A stretch of DNA of 64,000 bases from UBA7359 sp041689615 (GCA_041689615.1 JBDNFW010000036.1:1-64000), one strand, 5' to 3'; shown: positions 50,935 through 61,129, counted from the first letter of the stretch. Translations and numbers: made by a program. Notes: generated by a model not told the origin, from the sequence alone.

Positions 50935-53493
50935 ATGACTGCAACTATTACAAAAAAAAATAAGCCTTTATCTAAAAAGCATAGTCTACGTGCCTCACAG
51001 CTATTACAAACGGCCTGGACATCTCATCAAGCGGGACATTTGCAACAGGCAGAAGCTACATATCTGTCAATTCTAAATAAATACCCTAATTATCCCGATG
51101 CATTATATTTTTTGGGTGTTCTCGCTAAACAAACTGGTCAACACGATTTAGCTATCATTCGTTTTCAGCAAACCCTTGTCATCAAACCAAATTTTGCCGA
51201 AGCACATAGCCATTTAGGTAATACACTTCAAATTACCGGACGCATTGATGAAGCCATAGCCTGCTTTAAACAGGCTGTTGCTATCAAACCTGATTTTGTC
51301 GAGGCACATTATAATCTTGGTAATGCCCTTCAGTCACAAGATCGGATGGAAGAAGCTATAAACTGTTTTAACCAAGCGGTTGCTATCAAACCGAATTTTA
51401 TTGAAGCCCATAACAATCTGGGAGGTACGCTTCAAAAACTTGGACGAATTGAAGAGGCTATTATTTGTTTTGAGCGAGCAATAACTATCAATCCAGACTA
51501 CGCCGAAGCATACAATAATCTAGGGAATGCTTACTTTGCACTCGATCGATTTGATGATGCGATGCCATACTTTAAGCAAGCCTTGATAATTAAACCTGAT
51601 TTTGCCGAGGCGCATTTTAATCAGGGAAATGTTCTTCATTCTCTCGATCGTCTGGATGAAGCTATATCTCATTTTCAACAGGCCATTTCTATAAGGTCTA
51701 GTTTTCCTGAAGCTTATTACAATTTTGGGAATACTCTTCATGCACTCGGTCGCATGGATGAAGCCATCGCCAATTATGAACAAGCTCTTAGTTTAAAACC
51801 TGACTATGCTGAGCCACATAATAAATTGGGTAATATTTATAATGAATTGGGCATGCAGTGGGAATGTTTTGTATGTCAGCGACGTGCTTTTTCTCTTGAT
51901 CGCCAGAACGATACATATTGGATCAGTTTTGCGAGATCGTTAGACACATTATCATTCTCTACTGTTGATGATCGTCTTTTTCAAGATTTATATGACTTGT
52001 TAGATCATCCTGCAGTAGAAGCAAAACCCTTAGCCGAATCCATCATCAGCGCTCTACGCCATCACCCGGAATTTATTACACTTATTGAAAAGGTAAACGA
52101 TGATGAAATGAATAACATTACTTATAGTGATGCAGCAAAACGATTGTTATCGATCCCACTATTACTAAAATTCATGGTCTTAAGCAGTGTTCATGACCTT
52201 GAAGTCGAAAAAATGTTCACCATTTTACGTCGATCATTACTGTTAAATTTAAAACAGCAACAAAGCAATGAAGCAAGCTGTTTGCCGTTTTCATCTGCTC
52301 TGGCTCTACATTGCTTTACTAATGAATATATTTTTATGGAAACCGTAGAAGAAACGGCAGAGGTTGATTTGCTACATGAAGAAATTTCAAGCTTAATCAC
52401 TAACGGTCAAACAGTATCGCCATTGGCTATAATAACACTAGCTACTTACAGACCGCTCTATCACTATCCCTGGGCAAATTTATTACTTAATCTTGATTGG
52501 CCGGATGAATTTCAGAATGTCATTGTAAGACAGTTAAAAGAACCATTAGAAGAGAGTGCTCTACGTGTTCAAATTCCCAACCTAACCTTTATCCATGATT
52601 CGACTTCACAGGCTGTACGTAATCAATATGAAGAGAACCCTTATCCCCGTTGGGTAAAACCGGGCTTACGGGTAACGGCAACGACGATTCAAGCATTTCT
52701 GGAGGCTTCTCCACTACGATTTGATTTAGGAAATTATAGTTCTCCGAGTAACCCGAAAATTCTTGTCGCCGGTTGCGGCACTGGCCAACATGCAATAAAA
52801 ACAGCATCCATGTTCTTAAACGCTCATGTGTTAGCCGTAGACTTAAGTTTAGCCAGTCTTTCTTACGCTAAGAGGAAAACCAAAGAACTGAAAATTTCAA
52901 ACATCGAATATGCGCAGGCAGACATTATGGAATTAGTCAGTATTGATCGGCAGTTCGATCTCATCGAATCAGTTGGCGTCCTTCACCATCTGCTCGACCC
53001 TTTAGCTGGTTGGCGAAATTTGACAAGCCTCTTGCGTCCAGGTGGCATCATGAAAATTGGTTTGTATAGCGAAAGTGCACGTCAGGATGTCGTTAGTGGA
53101 CGTTCCTTAATTGAAAATAAAGGTTATTCAACATCGCCAGAAGATATTCGTCGATGTCGTCAAGATATTATCGCAATGGCCGCAAATGGTGAGTGCGAAA
53201 TGAAAAAAATATTTACTTTTAGAGATTTTTTTCAGCTTAGTGAACTCCGCGATCTATTGTTTCATGTTCAGGAACATCGTTACACGATACCGCAAATCGA
53301 ATCTGAGATTCATCAGCTTGGACTGGAATTTCTTGGATTTGAAATCAGGAATCAGAAAGCAATGGCGCAATTCAAAGCAATGCACACTGAAACTAATGCA
53401 CAGACTTCACTATCTTTATGGCATGAATTCGAAACCCAAAACCCGGACACTTTCCGAGGCATGTACCAATTTTGGTTACGTAAAAGACAATAA
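50935..53493 (+). CDS. TPR-repeat protein fused to a class I SAM-dependent methyltransferase
   Basis: 852-aa fusion. Residues about 20-320 hold eight or nine tetratricopeptide repeats of 34 residues (for example FAEAHSHLGNTLQITGRIDE, FVEAHYNLGNALQSQDRMEE). A helical middle follows (about 320-560), then QYEENPYPRW (565-573), known from TPR-methyltransferases. The Rossmann methyltransferase has motif I ILVAGCGTGQH (609-619), the acidic AVDLS (634-638), the post-I AQADI and IESVGVLHHLLDP. No signal peptide. The first 90 residues are closely similar to the next gene. Position beside fliC and the sigma-54 promoter suggest methylation of flagellin or its glycan (inference). Confidence 0.85.
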   Translation: MTATITKKNKPLSKKHSLRASQLLQTAWTSHQAGHLQQAEATYLSILNKYPNYPDALYFLGVLAKQTGQHDLAIIRFQQTLVIKPNFAEAHSHLGNTLQITGRIDEAIACFKQAVAIKPDFVEAHYNLGNALQSQDRMEEAINCFNQAVAIKPNFIEAHNNLGGTLQKLGRIEEAIICFERAITINPDYAEAYNNLGNAYFALDRFDDAMPYFKQALIIKPDFAEAHFNQGNVLHSLDRLDEAISHFQQAISIRSSFPEAYYNFGNTLHALGRMDEAIANYEQALSLKPDYAEPHNKLGNIYNELGMQWECFVCQRRAFSLDRQNDTYWISFARSLDTLSFSTVDDRLFQDLYDLLDHPAVEAKPLAESIISALRHHPEFITLIEKVNDDEMNNITYSDAAKRLLSIPLLLKFMVLSSVHDLEVEKMFTILRRSLLLNLKQQQSNEASCLPFSSALALHCFTNEYIFMETVEETAEVDLLHEEISSLITNGQTVSPLAIITLATYRPLYHYPWANLLLNLDWPDEFQNVIVRQLKEPLEESALRVQIPNLTFIHDSTSQAVRNQYEENPYPRWVKPGLRVTATTIQAFLEASPLRFDLGNYSSPSNPKILVAGCGTGQHAIKTASMFLNAHVLAVDLSLASLSYAKRKTKELKISNIEYAQADIMELVSIDRQFDLIESVGVLHHLLDPLAGWRNLTSLLRPGGIMKIGLYSESARQDVVSGRSLIENKGYSTSPEDIRRCRQDIIAMAANGECEMKKIFTFRDFFQLSELRDLLFHVQEHRYTIPQIESEIHQLGLEFLGFEIRNQKAMAQFKAMHTETNAQTSLSLWHEFETQNPDTFRGMYQFWLRKRQ

Positions 53494-53531
53494 CTTTTAG
53501 ATAACATTAATTTCATCAAACACATAGAAAT

Positions 53532-55253
53532 ATGACTGCAACCGTCACAAAAAGGAATAAGCCTTTATCAAAAAAACACGCCTCTCGTGCAACAGAATTA
53601 TTACAAAAGGCCAACACATTCTTTCAGGCCGGAAACCTGCAAGGGGCAGAAACCTTGTATCTGTCAATTCTGGAAAAATACCCAAATTACTTCGAGGCAA
53701 CTTACTTGTTGGGTGTTATTGCTTATCAGGTAGGTCAATATAATTTAGCCATTGCACGTTTTGAACAAACACTGACGATTAAGCCGAGCTTTGCTGATGC
53801 ACATAATAATATGGCTGATGCACTTAAAGCTCTCGGTAGATTAGACGAAGCAATTTTTCATTATAAAAAAACGCTTAGCATTAAGCCTGACTTCCCTCAA
53901 TCACATATTAATTTGGGAAATTGTTTTAGTTTGCTAGCTCGATTTGATGAGGCCATATATCACTTTGAACAAGCTCTGAGCACAAAACCTGATTTTGTTG
54001 AAGCACATTATAATCTAGGGAACAGCCTTCAAGAACGAGGACAAATGGAAGAAGCGCTTGACCACTATGAAAAAGCGCTTGCCATCAAACCCGACCTTAT
54101 AGCGGCACATAATAATATTGGTGCACTCCTTCAAGATATGGGCCAGAAGGAGAAAGCTATTAAGCATTATGAACAGGCACTTATTCTTAAACCTGACTTT
54201 GCCTGGATGTACTTTAATCTAACTAACATAAAACCAAAACAAGAACAAATACCCATCATCGAACGTCTTTTAACATCGTCTAATATCTCTGATGAAGATG
54301 CCATGTATTATCATCATGCACTGGGAAATATTTTTAACGATGCGAAATCTTATTCCAAAGCATTTGAACATTACCGCATAGGCAATAACCTTAAACGTAA
54401 ATCAATTTCTTATGATGCAAAAAAGCATACTGACTTTGTCGATCGTTTGATTGAAACCTATTCAGAAAATTACTTTAAAGGAAAAATAGTATGCAATTCT
54501 GACTCAGAACTACCGGTCTTTATTTTGGGCATGCCTCGTTCAGGAACTACGCTGGTCGAACAAATTGTCTCAAGTCATCCGCAAGTTTATGGTGCGGATG
54601 AACTAACAACGCTCGCTCGTATTGAAAGTGCAATAGACAAACAATATGAAACATCAATGACTTATCCGGAATGCATGTCCTTAAATGATGAGTCTAATAC
54701 GCAAATATACTCTACAGAATACTTGCAAGAGTTAAGAGCTTACTCACAAGACGCAACTCGTATTACTGACAAGGCTCCTTATAACTTTCTTCGCATAGGG
54801 CTTATCAAAACACTCTTTCCAAAGGCACGCATCATTCATTGTCAACGCAATGCACTCGATACCTGTACCTCAATCTTTTTGAATTATTTCGCTAGCGGTA
54901 ATGAATTCTCTTACGACCTGACTGAGATAGGACAATATTATTTAGATTATGAACGGCTGATGGCACATTGGCACACCCTATTTCCTTCTGACATATTCGA
55001 TGTCAAATATGAAGCATTAATTAGCAATCAAGAGGAAATGAGTCATCAATTGATCGACTATCTTGGTTTGGAATGGGATGAACATTGTCTGGCTTTTTAC
55101 AATAATAAGCGTGCGGTTAGGACGGCAAGTAATCTACAAGTACGACAACCGATTTATAACAAATCAATTAACCGATGGAAACGCTATGAAGAACATCTGC
55201 AACCACTGATTACCGTTCTACAAAATTCTTCTGAGAATTATGAAAATAATTAG
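53532..55253 (+). CDS. TPR-repeat protein fused to a sulfotransferase
   Basis: 573-aa protein. Residues about 20-235 hold six or seven TPRs (FVEAHYNLGNSLQERGQMEE, LIAAHNNIGALLQDMGQKEK). The C-terminal domain (about 325-560) is a PAPS-dependent sulfotransferase: the 5'-phosphosulfate loop VFILGMPRSGTTLVEQIVSS (329-348), the ADELTTL segment, and the 3'-phosphate motif ARIIHCQRNALDTCTSIFL. It follows the methyltransferase gene by 38 nt without terminator, so the two form one operon. TPR-sulfotransferases are known generally, but the acceptor here is unknown; a flagellin glycan or tyrosine is inference from context. Confidence 0.85.
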   Translation: MTATVTKRNKPLSKKHASRATELLQKANTFFQAGNLQGAETLYLSILEKYPNYFEATYLLGVIAYQVGQYNLAIARFEQTLTIKPSFADAHNNMADALKALGRLDEAIFHYKKTLSIKPDFPQSHINLGNCFSLLARFDEAIYHFEQALSTKPDFVEAHYNLGNSLQERGQMEEALDHYEKALAIKPDLIAAHNNIGALLQDMGQKEKAIKHYEQALILKPDFAWMYFNLTNIKPKQEQIPIIERLLTSSNISDEDAMYYHHALGNIFNDAKSYSKAFEHYRIGNNLKRKSISYDAKKHTDFVDRLIETYSENYFKGKIVCNSDSELPVFILGMPRSGTTLVEQIVSSHPQVYGADELTTLARIESAIDKQYETSMTYPECMSLNDESNTQIYSTEYLQELRAYSQDATRITDKAPYNFLRIGLIKTLFPKARIIHCQRNALDTCTSIFLNYFASGNEFSYDLTEIGQYYLDYERLMAHWHTLFPSDIFDVKYEALISNQEEMSHQLIDYLGLEWDEHCLAFYNNKRAVRTASNLQVRQPIYNKSINRWKRYEEHLQPLITVLQNSSENYENN

Positions 55254-55265
55254 CTGTCAGTAGTG

Positions 55266-57176
55266 TTACAAGAAATTAAATAAGGATAGACTTTGTATAC
55301 GTGAATAGGATGCTTGTGCAGCTTCTAATGATGCAGTTCGTGTTTGTAATTCAATGACCGCCGAAACAATATCAAGATCCTTTACTGAGGACAAGGTAGA
55401 TTGCATTTCCAGTTTAAAGGAACTATTAACATTGGTTTGATCTTCAATTGTTCTGAGCCGTGCCCCTATACCGGCACGTACACCAGAAATATTTTCAAAT
55501 GCAATATCAATTTCACTCAATGCCTGATTAATTGTATTAAACGTAGCTGACAATCCACTCTGACCGGTAACTCCTCCTTCCAAAGCGACTGCCAATTTTT
55601 GCACTGTACTAAATATATCCTGTTTATTGCTCGGCGTCACAGTATAAGAATCGCCCAAAGCAGGTGTGCCAGAAACACCTGTTTGTATTCCATTAAACTG
55701 GATTGAAGCACCATCAAGATGATCAGGAGCGTCATTCACGATGTCCAGTGGTAACGGCGGTATCAATTGCCCAGAAGTTGAACCAACAACATTATAACCA
55801 AGGTTGCCATTAGCATTAGTCACATAGGTAATATTATAAGTCTCAGCAACATAAGCAGAAGCATCGACTATGGATCCAATATTAAAGATACCGTCACCGG
55901 TATTTAATCCCGAGGTTAATGAACCTGAAAAGGAACCGACAGTTCCACTAAAGTTACTATCAATCGTCATCGCAGCACTACTACCATCTGTTCTTGTCAG
56001 CACTAAAGTACCCGCAGCGATTGAACCAGTGCTTGTATAAGCGCCACCACTACCTGCGACGAAAGTTGTCAATGCTGTATCAAGTTCTGTAGCGGTAACT
56101 GTTCCGCCTATCGCAGCAGCTTCAGTAAAAAACTGAGTGCCATCAATACTCATGGTGAAGGCTGTATCAGTTGGAGCAGTAGCAACAGCGCCTGTTGTTG
56201 TTTCCGATTCAGTGACACTGGCTGTGACACCACTCAAGGTACTGGTAGAAGTATCAAAAGTAATAGCAGTACCATCTGCTTTTGATAGAACTAAATCCGC
56301 AGTAGAAAGTGCACCCGAAACAACACTGTAGGCTCCACCACTTCCTGCGATAAACGCAGCAAAATCACTATCAAGTTCAGCTGCATGGTTAACAATCAGA
56401 TCATCGCCTGCACCAAATGTTATATCGACTGCTGGATTACCATCGATAGTTAGAATAAATTGTTCGCCACCACCACCACCATCTGTACCGGCAATCGCGG
56501 TAACCGTATTTTCAGTTGCTGTTGCAGCACTACCATCGGAAACGGCTGTTGTGTAAGAACCAGGAGCAACCATATTGGTTGCTTTCATATTAACCTGAAA
56601 TTTACCATTGCCATTTTTAATATTAACAAACACATCATTACCTGAATCTGCATCGGCGATATTTCTTCCAGATGAAATTTGTAAAGAACGCTGTCCCTGA
56701 TCTCCACTATAAACATATGAACCATCCGCAGCCTGGCTAAATGGTCTGGTTGTCACCTTATAACCGGAAAATAAAAAATTCTGATTTGTATCTCGCGTAT
56801 TGGCGAGACTCAGTAATCCATCAAGTCTTTCACGTACTTCCAGTGCCAGACTTGCACGATCTTGCTGACTTAAAGTTGAATTATTACCTTGTAAAGCCAA
56901 CTCCCTGATGCGTAACAACGTATCCTGTACATCATCAAGTGTTGATTCTTCCAGCGTGAGTCGATTTGATGCATTGTCAGCATTTCGTTGATATTGATCA
57001 GTTACACTGATTGCCTCATTCAAACGCAGTATCTGTGCTATCCCGCTAGGATCATCAGAAGGTTTGATAATACGTTTACCCGTTGCAATTTGTTCTTGTA
57101 TATTTGCAAGACGAGTCTGTTGTTCAAGAAGGCTATTTACGCCTCTTTGTGCAAGATAAGCTGTCGATATTCTCAT
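55266..57176 (-). CDS. flgL: flagellar hook-filament junction protein FlgL, enlarged
   Basis: Hook-associated protein 3, 636 aa against the usual 300-420. The N-terminus MRISTAYLAQRGVNSLLEQQ, KRIIKPSDDPSGIAQILRL and LLRIRELALQGNNSTLS are typical, as is the C-terminus (LRTIEDQTNVNSSFKLEM, AVIELQTRTASLEAAQASYSR). The extra length lies at about 215-420 and consists of two units (239-310, 339-409) of the same type as the flagellin repeats: FTMSIDG ... LVLTRTDGS. Converges with the sulfotransferase gene, 12 nt apart and without terminator. Confidence 0.94.
   Translation of the reverse strand: MRISTAYLAQRGVNSLLEQQTRLANIQEQIATGKRIIKPSDDPSGIAQILRLNEAISVTDQYQRNADNASNRLTLEESTLDDVQDTLLRIRELALQGNNSTLSQQDRASLALEVRERLDGLLSLANTRDTNQNFLFSGYKVTTRPFSQAADGSYVYSGDQGQRSLQISSGRNIADADSGNDVFVNIKNGNGKFQVNMKATNMVAPGSYTTAVSDGSAATATENTVTAIAGTDGGGGGEQFILTIDGNPAVDITFGAGDDLIVNHAAELDSDFAAFIAGSGGAYSVVSGALSTADLVLSKADGTAITFDTSTSTLSGVTASVTESETTTGAVATAPTDTAFTMSIDGTQFFTEAAAIGGTVTATELDTALTTFVAGSGGAYTSTGSIAAGTLVLTRTDGSSAAMTIDSNFSGTVGSFSGSLTSGLNTGDGIFNIGSIVDASAYVAETYNITYVTNANGNLGYNVVGSTSGQLIPPLPLDIVNDAPDHLDGASIQFNGIQTGVSGTPALGDSYTVTPSNKQDIFSTVQKLAVALEGGVTGQSGLSATFNTINQALSEIDIAFENISGVRAGIGARLRTIEDQTNVNSSFKLEMQSTLSSVKDLDIVSAVIELQTRTASLEAAQASYSRIQSLSLFNFL
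55950..56462 (-). repeat. two flagellin-type domain repeats inside FlgL
   Basis: Unit A (residues 239-310: FILTIDG ... FIAGSGGAYSVVSG ... LVLSKADGTAI) and unit B (339-409: FTMSIDG ... FVAGSGGAYTSTG ... LVLTRTDGSS). Flagellin unit 3 reads FTLQIDG ... FVAASNGAYSITSG ... LVLSKADGSD, with unit B followed by DSNFSGTVGSF and unit 3 by TSNFTGTAGAF. The likeness between the two proteins is as strong as within either. Confidence 0.75.
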
Positions 57177-57191
57177 AACACTTCACCTACT

Positions 57192-59123
57192 CTAACGAAA
57201 CGCGTTCATTAAACTCTGAAATAATTCATCAGCAACTGTGATCATTCGTGCTGAAGCTGTATACGCTTGTTGAAACTTAAGTATGTTAGCGGCCTCTTCA
57301 TCTAAATTTACACCCGAAACACTCTCTCGAGCTTCAATCGTCTGTTCCAGTAATGCATCGAGGGCCGCACTGCTAATTTCTGATTGTCGCGTTGTTGTAC
57401 CAACATCAGCCACCAGTTGGCCATACGTTTCCTGAAATGAAGCAGAACCGTTTAATAACAATCTATCCGTCTGCAAATTGGAAAGTAACAAACCATTTCG
57501 ATTATCTCCATCGACGCCCGTATTGTTTTGAATAACAAAGGCATCACCATTGTCTGGAATACCTGAGATTATAAAAGTCGCATTCCCGGCAGTAGCTATA
57601 GTAAATTGTTTGCCCGCATTTTCAGTCGATGGGTTATACGCCAAAGTTCCACCGGGAGGCGATGAAATATCAAAACGATTATTTAACGCGTCAAACGTCA
57701 GTGTAATATCTGCGGCTAAAGGAACACCAGTAGTCGAGCTAATACTGACATCAGATATCTTTGTTGTACCTGTATTTGTCGGTATCCCGGATGAGTTAGT
57801 GACTTCACTTCCTTGTAATGGTCCGGCAATCGCAATTTTTCTCGGGTCAGTAATTAATACTGCTATATTGCTTGCGCCATTGATGCTCGGGCGAATGATA
57901 TATCCATCACCAACTGCAGCACCTGAACTGATCGTTAATGTAATGCCATCTACTGCTGGCGTTGTATACGGAGAAGTACCACCCGTATTGATAGTAGTTA
58001 TCGTCTTATCACTCAAACGCATTAATGTATAATTATTACCACCAGTATACGTTAAGCTGTAATCGCTATCTGAAAGTGTGCCGGGATCAGTAATGACCGA
58101 GGTCACATTATTTGGCGCAGTACCTAGAGCAATAACACTGGGTGCTCCCACAGCAAAGAAAGCTGTATTAACATCACCATCCAAACTCGCACCCAAACGA
58201 TGTTGATCATTAAACGCGTCGGTCAAACCTATCGCCAATCGGCCTAATGCATTTCTTGCCGGTTCCAGCATTTGTGCTTGAAAATTGATCTGGCCGCCAA
58301 GCGAGCCACCATTAACGCTTTCCGTAATAATGCTGGAGTTGAATTTTCCTCCAAGCGTTATTTCATAATGACCTTCATAGGTTTCAGCGACACTCAATAT
58401 ACTTGCGCTTTGATTAATTACTAAAGGTTGGCCGTTACCAATAAAAACATTCATTGATCCATCACTCTGTTCAACCGTGCTGACAGAGACCAGCTCTGCT
58501 AAATCCCGGATTAACACTTCACGTTGATCGAGTAAATCATTGGGTGGTTGACCGGCAGCAGCACCTGTAGCAACAACAATACGAACATTAATATCCGCTA
58601 TTGAACTGGAAAGAGTATTGATATCACCAATATCTTCGTTAAGCTGAATCTTTACTTCATTACCCAGATCAGATAAACGTCTATCTAAAAATTGAAAACG
58701 TGCAGCTAACGACTCAGCTTCACTTAGCAAGACCTGCCGGGAAGTAGCTGATGAAGGTAAATCATTTACATCCTGAATTGCTGCAAAGAAATTTTGCAAA
58801 CTCGGACTCAAGCCGGTTTCTTCATTGGCCAACATATCATCAACTCTGCTGGCTAGTGTTAGAAATGAATTGATTTCACTTGCACTGGTCGTGCTTGTAC
58901 GCAATTGCGTATTAAGAAAACTATTAGTGATTCTAGTAATACCTGATACCTCAACCCCACTACCAACATAACCTACGCCTTTAAACTGTGCCTCACGTGC
59001 GACTAGATCAACACGCTGGCGACTATATCCTTTCGTATTAACATTGGAAATATTATGACTCACCGTTGCTAAACTGCGCTGAGAAACCAGTAAGCCACTA
59101 ATTGCTGAATTCAGTATTATCAT
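57192..59123 (-). CDS. flgK: flagellar hook-associated protein FlgK
   Basis: 643-aa hook-filament junction protein 1. N-terminal rod/hook signature ILNSAISGLLVSQRSLATVSH and NISNVNTKGYSRQRVDLVAR; C-terminal D0 motif SGVNLDEEAANILKFQQAYT and ASARMITVADELFQSLMNAF. The middle is variable. It precedes flgL by 15 nt and is part of the continuous flg run. Confidence 0.96.
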   Translation of the reverse strand: MIILNSAISGLLVSQRSLATVSHNISNVNTKGYSRQRVDLVAREAQFKGVGYVGSGVEVSGITRITNSFLNTQLRTSTTSASEINSFLTLASRVDDMLANEETGLSPSLQNFFAAIQDVNDLPSSATSRQVLLSEAESLAARFQFLDRRLSDLGNEVKIQLNEDIGDINTLSSSIADINVRIVVATGAAAGQPPNDLLDQREVLIRDLAELVSVSTVEQSDGSMNVFIGNGQPLVINQSASILSVAETYEGHYEITLGGKFNSSIITESVNGGSLGGQINFQAQMLEPARNALGRLAIGLTDAFNDQHRLGASLDGDVNTAFFAVGAPSVIALGTAPNNVTSVITDPGTLSDSDYSLTYTGGNNYTLMRLSDKTITTINTGGTSPYTTPAVDGITLTISSGAAVGDGYIIRPSINGASNIAVLITDPRKIAIAGPLQGSEVTNSSGIPTNTGTTKISDVSISSTTGVPLAADITLTFDALNNRFDISSPPGGTLAYNPSTENAGKQFTIATAGNATFIISGIPDNGDAFVIQNNTGVDGDNRNGLLLSNLQTDRLLLNGSASFQETYGQLVADVGTTTRQSEISSAALDALLEQTIEARESVSGVNLDEEAANILKFQQAYTASARMITVADELFQSLMNAFR

Positions 59124-59141
59124 AATTTATTTTCCAAATAT

Positions 59142-60008
59142 CTAAATCGCTTCACGTTCAACAATACTTATAACCTTGCTGGCATATTGCGGATCCGTTG
59201 CATAACCTGCATCTTGTAATGCCTGAACATAGGTTTCACCATCATTACTACTTTGTAAGGCATTTCGATAACGATCATTGCTCTTGATAAAGTCAACATA
59301 GTCTTCAAAACTTTGTTGATAGGAGTCATATACTCTAAAGTTTGAAAATTCTCGCTTCGCATTTCCGTCAACATATTCTAATGAACTAACATTAACCTGT
59401 TGACCACTCCAGCGTTCGTCCGCTTTTATACCAAACAGGTTATGACTACTCTGACCGTTACTATGTTGAATCACTTTATTTCCCCAGCCTGTTTCCAGCG
59501 CCGATTGTGCTAATAAAACATTTGCAGGAATTCCTAATGCACTTGCAGCAGCTTCTGCATAGGGACGCATTGTATTAATAAAGTCTTCTGGTGTTTCAAA
59601 GTTACTATTATTAACTTTCAAGTCAGTTGATAGCTTTAACATAGTGCGATTAAACTCAGTGCGTTTTGGCAATGGGTTTAATTCTTTCGCTTCTTCATTA
59701 TTTTTAACGGTTCTCTGTAGTTGCTTGACGATGCTATCCGCTATACCAATGCTTCTTTTTTCAGCAAGGTTTAACGCTAACTGTTGATCCATCATGTCTT
59801 GATACATCCGTGATTGATCAGAATCAAAGATGCCGTCGCCCAAACTGGCATCTCGCATCTGCTTTAACATCATTTTTAAAAAAAATGCTTCAAACTGATT
59901 TGCCACTTCTTCAAGTGCCTCAGGTGAATCATTTTTTGCTGCCAGCTTGAGCTTATGCAGTCCACTAAAATCAGTATAAATTTTTGCGCTGGAGAGATCG
60001 GTTTCCAT
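59142..60008 (-). CDS. flgJ: flagellar rod-cap / peptidoglycan hydrolase FlgJ
   Basis: 288-aa two-domain protein. The N-terminal rod-cap domain includes EALEEVANQFEAFFLKMMLK and DSDQSRMYQDMMDQQLALNL. The C-terminal glucosaminidase domain (about 135-288) has QSALETGWG with the catalytic Glu, HNLFGIKADERWSGQQV and FRVYDSYQQSFEDYVDF. It opens the wall for rod growth. Slightly shorter than the E. coli protein (313 aa) but complete. Confidence 0.96.
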   Translation of the reverse strand: METDLSSAKIYTDFSGLHKLKLAAKNDSPEALEEVANQFEAFFLKMMLKQMRDASLGDGIFDSDQSRMYQDMMDQQLALNLAEKRSIGIADSIVKQLQRTVKNNEEAKELNPLPKRTEFNRTMLKLSTDLKVNNSNFETPEDFINTMRPYAEAAASALGIPANVLLAQSALETGWGNKVIQHSNGQSSHNLFGIKADERWSGQQVNVSSLEYVDGNAKREFSNFRVYDSYQQSFEDYVDFIKSNDRYRNALQSSNDGETYVQALQDAGYATDPQYASKVISIVEREAI

Positions 60009-60030
60009 CTTATTTAGATCATGCTATCCA

Positions 60031-61125
60031 TTAAATAATAATAAGTTCGGCTCTAAGTGCGCCTGATTCTTTTAGTGCTTCAAGTATCGCAACTAAATCA
60101 CCCGGTGCTGCACCAACCTGATTAACAGCACGAACAAGATCATCCAGCGAAACTCCGGGATTAAATAGAAACATACGATTGTTCTCTTGCTCAACAGAGA
60201 TATCAGAAGAAGGCACGACGGTTGTTGTGCCATCGGAAAATGCGCCAGGTTGACTGATGATTGGATCCTCAGTAATCGTCACAATTAAACTACCATGTGA
60301 TACGGCAGCTTCATCGACAGTAACATGTTTACTGATAACAACCGTGCCCGTTCTCGAATTAATGATCACTCGTGCAGGTGCAGATCCTGGTTCAAACGTA
60401 ATGTTTTCCAGTAGTGAAGCAAAAGCAACACGTTGACTATAATCTTCTGGCGCAGTAACGTTTACTGATGTGCCATCAAGTGCCTGTGCGGTACCTAATC
60501 CTATCCATTCATTTATTGCATCTGCCATACGATTTGCCGTAGTAAAATCAGGCCGATGTAAATTAAGTACCACTGAACCCGATTGTCCAAAAGAAGATGG
60601 CACTTCTCTTTCTACAATTGCACCATTAGGAATGCGGCCTGCACTAGGTACATTAACCGAAATGCTGGAACCATCGTCAGTTGATACACCAAAACCACCA
60701 ACAACAATATTACCTTGTGCTATCGCATAAATATTTCCATCTATACCTTTTAGTGGTGATATTAATAAACTGCCACCGCGCAAACTCTTGGCATTGCTTA
60801 AGGATGACACGGTAATGTCAATCTGTTGACCCGGTTTAGAAAAAGGTGGGAGAACAGCATGAATAACCACTGCTGCTACATTCTTTAATGATGTTGGTAC
60901 TGTGTCTAAAGAAATACCAAACTGTTTTAACATGCTTTGCAAACTCTGAGTGGTAAAAGGCGTTGAGGTATCACCTGTGCCATCCAAACCTACCGCCAGG
61001 CCATAACCAATTAGTTGGTTATCGCGTACACCTGCAATGTTGGCAAGATCTTTAATCCGTTCTGCATTAACAAATGAAGAACCGAATAAAAAGTAAAAAA
61101 GTAAAAGTATTTTTAAAGTTTTCAT
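60031..61125 (-). CDS. flgI: flagellar P-ring protein FlgI
   Basis: 364 aa from ATG 61125, which gives the signal peptide MKTLKILLLFYFLFGSSFVNA; an in-frame ATG at 61155 would spoil it and overlap flgH. The mature start ERIKDLANIAGVRDNQLIGYG is the family hallmark. Other motifs are GLDGTGDTSTPFT and the C-terminal VRAVNQVGAAPGDLVAILEAL. It forms the periplasmic bushing. It starts 4 nt after flgH. Confidence 0.96.
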   Translation of the reverse strand: MKTLKILLLFYFLFGSSFVNAERIKDLANIAGVRDNQLIGYGLAVGLDGTGDTSTPFTTQSLQSMLKQFGISLDTVPTSLKNVAAVVIHAVLPPFSKPGQQIDITVSSLSNAKSLRGGSLLISPLKGIDGNIYAIAQGNIVVGGFGVSTDDGSSISVNVPSAGRIPNGAIVEREVPSSFGQSGSVVLNLHRPDFTTANRMADAINEWIGLGTAQALDGTSVNVTAPEDYSQRVAFASLLENITFEPGSAPARVIINSRTGTVVISKHVTVDEAAVSHGSLIVTITEDPIISQPGAFSDGTTTVVPSSDISVEQENNRMFLFNPGVSLDDLVRAVNQVGAAPGDLVAILEALKESGALRAELIII

Positions 61126-61129
61126 TTTA

